Assembly: GCA_003230945.1 (NCBI GenBank)
Contig: QIHK01000057.1
Span: 1 to 13,726, forward strand
Direction: 5' to 3'
Length of the DNA stretch: 13,726 nt
DNA from: Candidatus Kaiserbacteria bacterium
GTDB taxonomy: Bacteria > Patescibacteriota > Minisyncoccia > Phycocordibacterales > Phycocordibacteraceae
Shown: positions 7,326 to 12,871 of the stretch, piece after piece
Layout of the letters: each line of letters starts with the position of its first letter
Numbering within the stretch: position 1 is the first letter of the stretch
Program-made: the position numbers and the translations under genes
The notes under the pieces: generated by a model
Told to the model about the DNA's origin: nothing
The model's database searches: none
The model's input: only the letters and a program-made list of their open reading frames with translations

Positions 7326-7641
7326 TCATTCAAATATCGAACGAACGGTGATGCGTCGTGTACATACTATTTCTGTACTTCGTTTCATTTTGTCTGGTAG
7401 TGTATTTGCCGTTTTTATTCTTATTCTTGCTCTTTGGGGTATTGGTAGGGAAGTATGGGTAGCAAAAATTCTCGAAAACGGACCAATAGATATCTTTGGT
7501 AAATTCCAGTATTTCTTCTATGCCTTTGATCACACGCGTCTTGTCGTGCAAGCTCTTGTACTTCTTACCCTTGCTTCAAGCGTATACCTCGCACGTGCAG
7601 TGGCGCGTAGTATTCCATTCTCTTCTCTCGTGCAAGCGTAA
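7318..7641 (+). CDS. Small two-helix membrane protein, possible anti-sigma partner
   Basis: I do not recognise a named family. The 107-residue protein has a short charged N-terminus with RRVHTISVLRF. A strong transmembrane helix follows (about 22-45, ILSGSVFAVFILILALWGIG), then a roughly 35-residue external or periplasmic segment. A second helix lies at about 80-100 (LVVQALVLLTLASSVYLARAV), and the tail is short. The gene overlaps the sigma-factor stop by 8 bp, implying co-translation. By analogy with ECF sigma/anti-sigma pairs it could sequester the sigma factor, but no zinc anti-sigma (HxxxCxxC) motif is present, so this rests on context only. An ATG at 7306 would add four residues. It converges on recA with only 2 bp between the stop codons. 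Confidence 0.7.
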   Translation: MNNHSNIERTVMRRVHTISVLRFILSGSVFAVFILILALWGIGREVWVAKILENGPIDIFGKFQYFFYAFDHTRLVVQALVLLTLASSVYLARAVARSIPFSSLVQA

Positions 7642-7643
7642 AC

Positions 7644-8693
7644 TTAATCTTCTGCGAGTTTTTCCTTAATTTGTTTAAGGAGATCTTTTGAAAGATTTTT
7701 ATCTTTGTGTAGTGAAGTGCGAGCGGCATCATAGCCACGACCGAGTGCGACATCACCAAATTTATAAGAAGCTCCTGATTTTTGAATGAGGTCATACTTC
7801 TCACCAAGCGCGAGTAATTCTCCTTCACGACTGATGCCCTCATTGTAGAGAAGATCGAATTCAGTTTTTCTGAACGGTGCCGCGACTTTATTTTTTACAA
7901 CCTTTACGCGTACTCGTCCGCCAACAACAGTCTCTCCTTTCTTTATTTGTGCAATACGACGAATGTCGAGACGTACGGAGGTATAGAATTTTAGCGCTTT
8001 GCCACCTGGAGTAGTTTCCGGATTTCCAAACATTACACCAATTTGCATACGAATTTGATTGATGAAGATGACTATCGTTTTACTACGCGCCACAATACTT
8101 GTGAGTTTGCGTAGTGCTTGGCTCATGAGGCGTGCTTGTTTACCGACATGTATTTGTCCCATTTCTCCTTCAATTTCATCTTTCGGAGTGAGAGCTGCAA
8201 CGGAATCGATAACAATGATATCAACATTGCCACTGCGTACTAAGCTCTCAACGATATCAAGCGCTTGTTCGCCAGTATCTGGTTGTGAAATAAGAAGTTC
8301 TGGAAGTTTTACACCAATGCGTCGTGCGTATTCTGGATCGAGAGCATGTTCAGCATCCACGAAAGCGGCGATGCCATCTGCTTTCTGTGCTTCAGCAATA
8401 GCATGAAGGGCGAGTGTTGTTTTCCCAGAAGATTCAGGACCAAATATCTCGATGATGCGCCCGTAGGGGAGTCCACCCACTCCAAGTGCCCAGTCAAGTC
8501 CAATTGAGCCAGTAGAAACAGAAGGTATTTTTTTTATCTTGCCAGTACCGAAAGTGGTAATAGCTTCGTCACCAAACTTCGCGCGAATTTCTTTCAATGC
8601 TTGTTCGATTGATTTTTGTTTTTCGCTCTTATCCGTGCTCGTGGCGGTAACTGTTTTGAGAACTTTTTCTTTTTTTGGTTTATTGAATGCCAT
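7644..8693 (-). CDS. recA: Recombinase RecA
   Basis: An ATP-dependent DNA strand-exchange protein for homologous recombination and repair. The 349-residue sequence has the N-terminal polymerisation helix region ([19 protein letters not shown]). Walker A is GPESSGKT (85-92). The [13 protein letters not shown] segment and the Walker B strand [12 protein letters not shown] follow, then [23 protein letters not shown] and the L2 region [27 protein letters not shown]. The C-terminal domain is Lys-rich. About 25 Lys/Thr/Ser-rich residues precede the core. The usual strongly acidic C-terminal tail is short (ending LAED). The gene has its own TATAAT promoter and is probably not solely dependent on the upstream ftsK unit. 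No LexA gene or recognisable SOS box is seen. Confidence 0.98.
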   Translation of the reverse strand: MAFNKPKKEKVLKTVTATSTDKSEKQKSIEQALKEIRAKFGDEAITTFGTGKIKKIPSVSTGSIGLDWALGVGGLPYGRIIEIFGPESSGKTTLALHAIAEAQKADGIAAFVDAEHALDPEYARRIGVKLPELLISQPDTGEQALDIVESLVRSGNVDIIVIDSVAALTPKDEIEGEMGQIHVGKQARLMSQALRKLTSIVARSKTIVIFINQIRMQIGVMFGNPETTPGGKALKFYTSVRLDIRRIAQIKKGETVVGGRVRVKVVKNKVAAPFRKTEFDLLYNEGISREGELLALGEKYDLIQKSGASYKFGDVALGRGYDAARTSLHKDKNLSKDLLKQIKEKLAED

Positions 8694-8745
8694 ATCCGGA
8701 ACTTATTTGAATAATAATAGTGAGTATATTTTTTTAATCTGTCTC

Positions 8746-8774
8746 ATTATAGCGTAGTACCCAGTATTTTCGAT
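8746..8774 (-). promoter_or_regulatory. Promoter of recA
   Basis: Read on the - strand, a perfect TATAAT (complement of 8746-8751) preceded by GC lies about 52 nt before the recA ATG. Upstream at -35 spacing is ATCGAAAA rather than TTGACA. The whole block (complement of 8746-8777) aligns with 12611-12642, upstream of the surface-protein gene, at 24 of 32 positions without gaps. A second, weaker -10 (TATACT, complement of 8723-8728) lies closer to the gene. Confidence 0.6.
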
Positions 8775-8777
8775 AGA

Positions 8778-9101
8778 TTAAGGGACATAGACGGTTCTGG
8801 TAGTGGTAACCCGTCGTCCAAATCTATCAGATGCGACGAGGGTAAGTATAGAATTTCCGTGGGGGAGGGTAACTATAGACGAGAAACTTCCATTCTGGTC
8901 ACTCAAGACGGGGACACCGTCGAGCGTCAGTGCAACGGTACGATTCACCTGTCCTGAGAAAGTCGTTATTCCGTTGGGAATTACCGCATATTTTACTGGG
9001 GAGTTGAGTGAGATAGAAGGACCTAGAAGGAGTGGGCGAGCTTTCATAAGGCCATATACTGCAACGAGAAGGAGAGTGCTGACAATGAGGAATCGCGTCA
9101 T
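8778..9101 (-). CDS. Small membrane-anchored protein with an Ig-like (glucodextranase B-like) domain
   Basis: A 107-residue protein. Residues about 3-20 form one hydrophobic helix (FLIVSTLLLVAVYGLM), an uncleaved signal anchor. The remainder, on the outer face, looks like one beta-sandwich repeat: ISLNSP, a G-containing turn, VALTLDGVPV, a D-x-N-G-S-F turn, VTLPHGNSILTLVASDRFGRRVTTTRTVYV. The pattern LxLDGxPV...DxxGxFxxxxxLPxGxxxLTLxAxD resembles glucodextranase domain B/bacterial Ig-like folds, which bind surfaces or carbohydrate. It starts 6 nt after the ftsK stop, so it is probably translated from the same transcript. A role at the envelope or septum is inference from context. Function unknown. 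Confidence 0.75.
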   Translation of the reverse strand: MTRFLIVSTLLLVAVYGLMKARPLLLGPSISLNSPVKYAVIPNGITTFSGQVNRTVALTLDGVPVLSDQNGSFSSIVTLPHGNSILTLVASDRFGRRVTTTRTVYVP

Positions 9102-9107
9102 AAAAGA

Positions 9108-11351
9108 TTATTTCTGGAGCGGATCCCATACATCAGCGTCCTCTTCATCGGGTAAGGTATCTTCGTTATTAGCGATGGAGAGAATTTCACGAGGTTTGCT
9201 TCCATCGGCAGGGCCAATAATTCCTCTTGACTCAAGGACATCCATAAGTCGCGCAGCACGAGAATAACCAATTTTAAGTTTCCGTTGTAGATAGCTAGTT
9301 GAAGCGCGTCCAGCTTGTTCGACCGTAGCTCGTGCTTCATCATAGAGATCATCATCTTCATCCTCATCTTCGAACATGGCATTAGCTATGCCGATAGTGT
9401 CACCGGCGTCCGTTACGGTGATACCGTTCCCACCCATATCTATTGAGGTGAGATCGCCAGCATTATGGCTTTTTATGTAACTCGTCACTTTTTTGACTTC
9501 ATTCTCACCAATAAAAGCTGTTTGAATACGTACAGGTTTCTGCATATCAGAAGAGAAATAGAGCATGTCGCCAGCACCGAGTAGCGTCTCAGCACCACTA
9601 CTGTCGAGAATGGTACGAGAGTCTATCTGCGAAGCAACTTGGAGCGCAAGACGAGTAGGAATGTTTGCTTTAATGAGTCCGGTAATAACATTCACCGATG
9701 GGCGTTGAGTCGAAAGAATAAGATGAATCCCTACAGCACGACTCATTTGTGCAAGACGCACGATAGATGCTTCAAGTTCGCGCGGGTAGCTTTGCATAAT
9801 GTCGGCAAGCTCATCAATGACTATAACTATATAAGGAAGTGCTTCAGGCAAATCTTCCCCTCCTTTCTTCTTTGCCGGTTCAAATATACTTGCATGGTAT
9901 GACTCAATGTCCCGCACATGTTCTGTTTCAAGGATATTGTATCTCCGTTCCATTTCTTTAGCCGCCCATTTTAGTGAGAGGATTGTTTTTTTCGGGTCAG
10001 TGATGACAGGGGTGAGGAGGTGAGGGATACCGTTATAAAGTGTGAGCTCGACACGTTTTGGATCAATCATGATAAAACGTAGCTGGTTTGGACCATTGCG
10101 ATAAAGTAATGACGTAATGAGCGAGTGAATGGCAACTGACTTTCCAGAACCAGTGGCACCAGCGACAAGTGCGTGAGGCATCTTCGCAATGTTTACGTAA
10201 TGCGGTGTACCGGTTATATCGCGACCGAGAGCTGCTAAGAGTTGTTTCTTGCTCTCCACCCATTCAGGAGAAGAGAGTATACCGCCGAGACCAACTTTCG
10301 CTTTAACGGAATTAGGCACTTCAATGCCGATAAGAGATTTCCCGGGAATTGGTGCTTCGATTCGTACTGGATGAGCGGCAAGCGCGAGCTCCAAGTTACT
10401 GGCCAGCGAAACGATTTTCGAAAGGCGTACTCCTTCAGCAGGTTTTACCGCGTAGCGAGTTACGGTAGGGCCAACGGAGACTTCATCCATTTCAAGATTG
10501 ATACCGAAGTTTTGGAAAGTACGCTTAATAATATTTGCATTTGCTTTAATGTCACCAGTGCCCGGTTTACCGCGATCTTCACTAAGTATCGTGATGGGCG
10601 GAGGATCGTATTCAGCATCGAAATTTGCGATACCCGATGCCGTTGGAGCAGGGCGACCATTTGGTCGATTGAAAACAGTTATCACTGGTTCCTTCTCTTC
10701 CTCCTCGTCATCTTCATATTCGTCTTCTTCCTCATCTTCGTCTTCCTCCTCGTCTTCTTGCGGGTCATCGATATCTGAAAATTCTTCCAAATCATCACTC
10801 TCATTGTGTGAACGAATGCCACGGACCCATTGCCACAAAGACTTACTGCCACTAATTATAGTGAGAGCAATTTCTTCAATATCTGTGACAACAGCAATAC
10901 CGATGGCAATGATGGCAAGGAAAAGAACAAAGGCTCCCCAGAATCCAAAGAATCCGGAAAGAGCACCTCCTATCCAAGAGCCGACCTCACCACCAAATTG
11001 AGTTTTAGGAAAGAGTCCTGCGAAAGCGAGCACCGAAGCACCAATGAGTGCATACCCAGTTACTATGAGTGGCTCAAGCATAGGTCGGCCAAATCCAGCG
11101 TAGAGTCCAACGGCTATGAGAGCTAGCGGAAGAAGGAACGCTCCGATACCTATGATGCTATAGGAAAAGGCAAAGGCAGTACTTCCCACAGGTCCAGCCG
11201 CTCCAAAAATAGAGAGGACAGCAAGAACACCGACAGCAAGAAGGACGATGGCTGAAGCAAGCCGAATGAGATTATCGTATTCTTTCACTTCGTCACTACG
11301 CGTGCGTTTACTGCGTCCGCGTACTTTTTTTCTTCCTCTGCCTCGAGCCAT
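9108..11351 (-). CDS. ftsK: DNA translocase FtsK/SpoIIIE
   Basis: A septum-anchored ATP-driven DNA pump that clears and aligns chromosomes at division. From the Met at 11351 the protein is 747 residues. A basic N-terminus (RGRGRKKVRGRSKRTR) precedes four transmembrane helices (about 29-50, 60-84, 90-113, 132-156). An extremely acidic linker (about 197-221) and the alpha/beta motor follow. The motor has Walker A GATGSGKS (about 398-405), Walker B IVIVIDELAD (about 508-517) and STQRPS. The C-terminal gamma winged-helix domain is at about 670-724 (ASTSYLQRKLKIGYSRAARLMDVLESRGIIGP), followed by an acidic tail. The linker is short compared with E. coli. The upstream ATG at 11363 would add four residues, but it overlaps the -10 element, so 11351 is preferred. 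It is followed by the small Ig-like gene and then recA. Confidence 0.95.
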   Translation of the reverse strand: MARGRGRKKVRGRSKRTRSDEVKEYDNLIRLASAIVLLAVGVLAVLSIFGAAGPVGSTAFAFSYSIIGIGAFLLPLALIAVGLYAGFGRPMLEPLIVTGYALIGASVLAFAGLFPKTQFGGEVGSWIGGALSGFFGFWGAFVLFLAIIAIGIAVVTDIEEIALTIISGSKSLWQWVRGIRSHNESDDLEEFSDIDDPQEDEEEDEDEEEDEYEDDEEEEKEPVITVFNRPNGRPAPTASGIANFDAEYDPPPITILSEDRGKPGTGDIKANANIIKRTFQNFGINLEMDEVSVGPTVTRYAVKPAEGVRLSKIVSLASNLELALAAHPVRIEAPIPGKSLIGIEVPNSVKAKVGLGGILSSPEWVESKKQLLAALGRDITGTPHYVNIAKMPHALVAGATGSGKSVAIHSLITSLLYRNGPNQLRFIMIDPKRVELTLYNGIPHLLTPVITDPKKTILSLKWAAKEMERRYNILETEHVRDIESYHASIFEPAKKKGGEDLPEALPYIVIVIDELADIMQSYPRELEASIVRLAQMSRAVGIHLILSTQRPSVNVITGLIKANIPTRLALQVASQIDSRTILDSSGAETLLGAGDMLYFSSDMQKPVRIQTAFIGENEVKKVTSYIKSHNAGDLTSIDMGGNGITVTDAGDTIGIANAMFEDEDEDDDLYDEARATVEQAGRASTSYLQRKLKIGYSRAARLMDVLESRGIIGPADGSKPREILSIANNEDTLPDEEDADVWDPLQK
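10689..10757 (-). repeat. Low-complexity acidic-linker repeat within ftsK
   Basis: A CT-rich run on the + strand made of repeated ctt/cct/cgt-like triplets encodes an almost uninterrupted Asp/Glu stretch between the membrane domain and the motor. It is a purine tract on the coding strand and likely to be length-variable between strains. The antisense open frame through it gives only a serine-rich translation. Confidence 0.7.
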
Positions 11352-11361
11352 GATGAAATCC

Positions 11362-11367
11362 ATTGTA
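11362..11367 (-). promoter_or_regulatory. Probable -10 element of ftsK
   Basis: Read on the - strand this is TACAAT. It ends 10 nt before the ATG at 11351 and overlaps the alternative ATG at 11361-11363, so the shorter start fits a short-leader transcript. No good -35 is visible. Confidence 0.45.
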
Positions 11368-11600
11368 CCATCGCGTTGGCATATACGGGGGAAAATCAGG
11401 CTAACGGGGAATCTTGCACCATCAGCTCTTTATCATATGTGTGCCACCCGTACACAAATCTAGTTACTTCCATGTGGCGATTTTACCTATAGACAAATTC
11501 TATAGAGAAATAAGCACTACCTCAGGAGAGAAGTTTTTTTATCTCTTTCCTTTTATAAGGAAAATAAAAAAGAATAAAATGAGAAAAGGTTGTGAAGGAC
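11368..11600. other. Intergenic region between divergent ftsK and the regulator gene
   Basis: No gene is supported in this AT-rich spacer. It contains a 7-bp perfect hairpin, TTTCCTT-ttat-AAGGAAA (11546-11563), followed by an A-rich tract. A direct repeat CTATAGA occurs twice around 11489-11510. A T7 run lies near 11534-11540. The hairpin is not followed by a T run on either strand, so it is not called a terminator. Open frames crossing here have low-complexity or unrecognisable translations. Confidence 0.5.
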
Positions 11601-11628
11601 TTGCATCACAATCTCAAGGACATATACT
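11601..11628 (+). promoter_or_regulatory. Promoter of the winged-helix regulator gene
   Basis: TTGCAT (11601-11606), a 16-bp spacer and TATACT (11623-11628) form a good sigma-70-type promoter whose -10 ends 11 nt before the ATG at 11640. AAGGAC directly precedes the -35 (11595-11600) and recurs at 11616-11621 just before the -10. The -10 overlaps an inverted repeat, TATAC-tgt-GTATA (11623-11635), that could be an operator. Confidence 0.65.
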
Positions 11629-11639
11629 GTGTATACGAC

Positions 11640-12446
11640 ATGAATGATGAACGTAAATCAAAAGGACAAGATAACCAAATTTCATATCAAGGACTACGAC
11701 ATAAGTCATCTCCAAATAATGACTTTGTCTTAGAAAAAAGTATATTCTCTAACATTTTTGAAAAAGACATAAAACGTATTTATATATATAAAAAAGCCGA
11801 ACGGCTTGCAAAAGCAATACATCTCATTACGCCAGCATTCGCAGATTCGGTCTCATTACGAAATAGAATGGACGCCATAGCTATTGGTCTTGTTGATGCA
11901 GCAATTCTTCCTCCTGGAGCTGCGCGTACCGCTCTTGCGCGTGAGCTACTAACTCTTTCAAGCGTGCTTTCCATTGCACGAACAGGAGGATTGCTATCCA
12001 CAATGAATGCTGAGCTTATAGCACATGAATCACACCTCTTGCTTCAGGAGGTCGCTGCATATGAAGAGCCGAGACTTTTTCTTGATGACGTTCCGACACT
12101 TGCAGATATTGCAAAGTACGCAGGGAAAGTTGGAAAATCAGCAATGGGATCTCCGTCTCGTTATCAAAGTAGATTGGTATCGAAAAAAGTATCAGCTCCA
12201 CAAACAAAAGGACACGTTAAAGACATTAAAAAGGTAAAGGACATTCATATAGGAGAGAGAAGGGAAGCTATATTGTCCGTTATACGGCGGAAAGGTGGAA
12301 GTGCCAGTATAAAAGATATTTCTACGGTTATTCGAAATGTTTCTGAGAAGACAATTCAACGAGAACTCCTAACACTTATTGATTTAAAAATAATTATCAA
12401 GAAAGGAGAACGTCGTTGGAGTACCTACTCACTTTTGAAACTTTAA
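11640..12446 (+). CDS. Putative DNA-binding regulator: helical domain plus C-terminal winged helix
   Basis: A 268-residue protein without a named family that I can assign with confidence. Residues 1-40 are polar and probably disordered. About 45-142 is predicted helical (IYIYKKAERLAKAIHLITPAFADSVSL..., then ARELLTLSSVLSIARTGGLLSTMNAELI), resembling a helical bundle I associate with Parcubacterial proteins of unknown role. A basic linker leads to a C-terminal winged helix-turn-helix at about 205-268 (REAILSVIRRKGGSASIKDISTVI...SEKTIQRELLTLIDLKIIIKKGERRWSTYSLL). That suggests sequence-specific DNA binding. A GTG at 11592 would extend the frame by 16 codons, but it lies upstream of the promoter, so the ATG at 11640 is chosen. 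Repeats around its promoter suggest autoregulation (inference). Confidence 0.75.
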   Translation: MNDERKSKGQDNQISYQGLRHKSSPNNDFVLEKSIFSNIFEKDIKRIYIYKKAERLAKAIHLITPAFADSVSLRNRMDAIAIGLVDAAILPPGAARTALARELLTLSSVLSIARTGGLLSTMNAELIAHESHLLLQEVAAYEEPRLFLDDVPTLADIAKYAGKVGKSAMGSPSRYQSRLVSKKVSAPQTKGHVKDIKKVKDIHIGERREAILSVIRRKGGSASIKDISTVIRNVSEKTIQRELLTLIDLKIIIKKGERRWSTYSLLKL

Positions 12447-12465
12447 ATACGGAGTAAACAAAATC

Positions 12466-12576
12466 TATAATAAGGAATGAATTTTTTGACGTATAGTGGC
12501 ACTTTTGCTAAAGTGGCTCCGTGATAGCGATTGGGGTATAGGTGTGTAGATAAAGGCTGGAAACGGCCTCTTTTTT
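12466..12576 (+). ncRNA. Candidate small RNA (or 3' UTR of the regulator) ending in an intrinsic terminator
   Basis: TATAAT (12466-12471) would start a transcript near 12478, though only a weak -35 (TTTAAA, 18 bp away) is seen. The transcript of about 100 nt would contain a perfect 6-bp hairpin CACTTT-tgct-AAAGTG (12500-12515) and end at the terminator hairpin at 12554-12569. It matches no RNA family I recognise: it lacks the SRP RNA GGAAGCAGC core, tmRNA ends and RNase P conserved blocks. The alternative is that it is simply the untranslated tail of the preceding gene's mRNA. Confidence 0.35.
12554..12576 (+). terminator. Intrinsic terminator downstream of the regulator gene
   Basis: A 6-bp stem AGGCTG / CGGCCT with one G-T pair and a GAAA tetraloop is followed by C and six Ts (12571-12576). 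It would end transcription from the regulator gene or from an internal start, and separate it from the surface-protein unit. Confidence 0.7.
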
Positions 12577-12595
12577 GCGCACCACTATACACTTG

Positions 12596-12604
12596 TTATC
12601 CACA
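12596..12604 (+). promoter_or_regulatory. Perfect DnaA-box sequence
   Basis: TTATCCACA matches the consensus DnaA box exactly. A one-mismatch copy, TTATCTACA, lies on the opposite strand at 12545-12553, in inverted orientation about 42 bp away. No further boxes or an obvious unwinding element cluster here and no dnaA/dnaN is nearby, so this is not called an origin. A DnaA-responsive control site or chance are both possible. Confidence 0.35.
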
Positions 12605-12612
12605 CCAAGATC

Positions 12613-12642
12613 CATCGAAAAAGCTAGAAACTCCGCTATACT
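12613..12642 (+). promoter_or_regulatory. Promoter of the surface-protein gene
   Basis: TATACT (12637-12642) is preceded by GC, with ATCGAAAA at the position of the -35 (12614-12621). It lies about 230 nt before the ATG. Its upstream sequence closely matches the recA promoter, which supports both assignments. It predicts transcription from near 12649 and a leader of about 220 nt. Confidence 0.6.
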
Positions 12643-12709
12643 ACAACCCAGTCCTAGCGGGGGATTTATTCCTCGAGTGGACGGGCACTTTGATAACTAA
12701 ATAGCGGTT

Positions 12710-12748
12710 ATGAAAAGCCGCAAAAATCTGATTTACGAATCAGAATAA
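12710..12748 (+). CDS. Possible 12-residue leader peptide (upstream ORF)
   Basis: ATG at 12710 reads MKSRKNLIYESE and stops at TAA (12746-12748), 3 nt before the first of two mutually exclusive hairpins. The position is like that of an attenuator leader peptide. It contains the 12727-12744 hairpin within its own frame. There is no ribosome-binding site, but neither do the real genes here have one. It has no run of a single amino acid, so it may equally be fortuitous. Confidence 0.2.
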   Translation: MKSRKNLIYESE

Positions 12749-12761
12749 TCTTGCCAGCTAA

Positions 12762-12796
12762 CCCATGGCAGGCAGGTCGATACCGCCTGCTATGGG
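12762..12796 (+). repeat. Strong 15-bp hairpin in the leader
   Basis: CCCATG-GCAGGC-GGT pairs with ACC-GCCTGC-TATGGG around a CGAT loop, with one G-T pair and one bulged A (12774). It is not followed by a T run, so it is not a terminator. A stability, processing or translation-control element is more likely. An 11-codon frame (MAGRSIPPAMG, 12765-12800) coincides exactly with it and is probably incidental. Confidence 0.7.
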
Positions 12797-12871
12797 GTAG
12801 TGTGATTGAAAGTGCGATGTGCGACTCAAACTTAATTAATCACGTGCTTCTTAAATTCTTAAAAATTGTTT

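Larger units (their letters stand above)
12649..12871 (+). promoter_or_regulatory. Long structured 5' leader of the surface-protein mRNA
   Basis: A leader of about 220 nt contains several hairpins. A GTCC/GGAC stem (12651-12654 with 12679-12682) encloses a GGGGA/TCCTC helix. A perfect 7-bp TCTGATT-tacg-AATCAGA hairpin lies at 12727-12744, with a UNCG-type loop. A TGCCA/TGGCA hairpin (12752-12770) competes with a very stable 15-bp hairpin (12762-12796). GTGATT/AATCAC (12802-12807 with 12838-12843) can close a larger loop near the start codon. The start-proximal 30 nt is AT-rich with no Shine-Dalgarno. It resembles no riboswitch class I know. mRNA stabilisation or translational control is inferred. 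Confidence 0.5.

Noticed and set aside
10498..11001. Open frame of 167 codons on the + strand opposite ftsK
   Set aside because: Its serine-rich translation is just the antisense of the Asp/Glu linker, and the - strand frame is a clear FtsK.
11546..11563. Intrinsic terminator in the ftsK/regulator spacer
   Set aside because: The 7-bp hairpin is AT-rich and lacks a following T run on either strand, and both flanking genes read away from it.
11592..11639. GTG-initiated N-terminal extension of the regulator gene
   Set aside because: It begins upstream of and runs through the TTGCAT-N16-TATACT promoter, so the ATG at 11640 is the more likely start.
12640..12800. tRNA, tmRNA or known riboswitch in the leader
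   Set aside because: No T-loop GTTCRA motif, no CCA-type acceptor pairing, no tmRNA end sequences, and no recognisable ligand-binding core.
12447..12871. Replication origin
   Set aside because: Only one perfect DnaA box and one near match, no evident unwinding element and no dnaA/dnaN/rpmH nearby.
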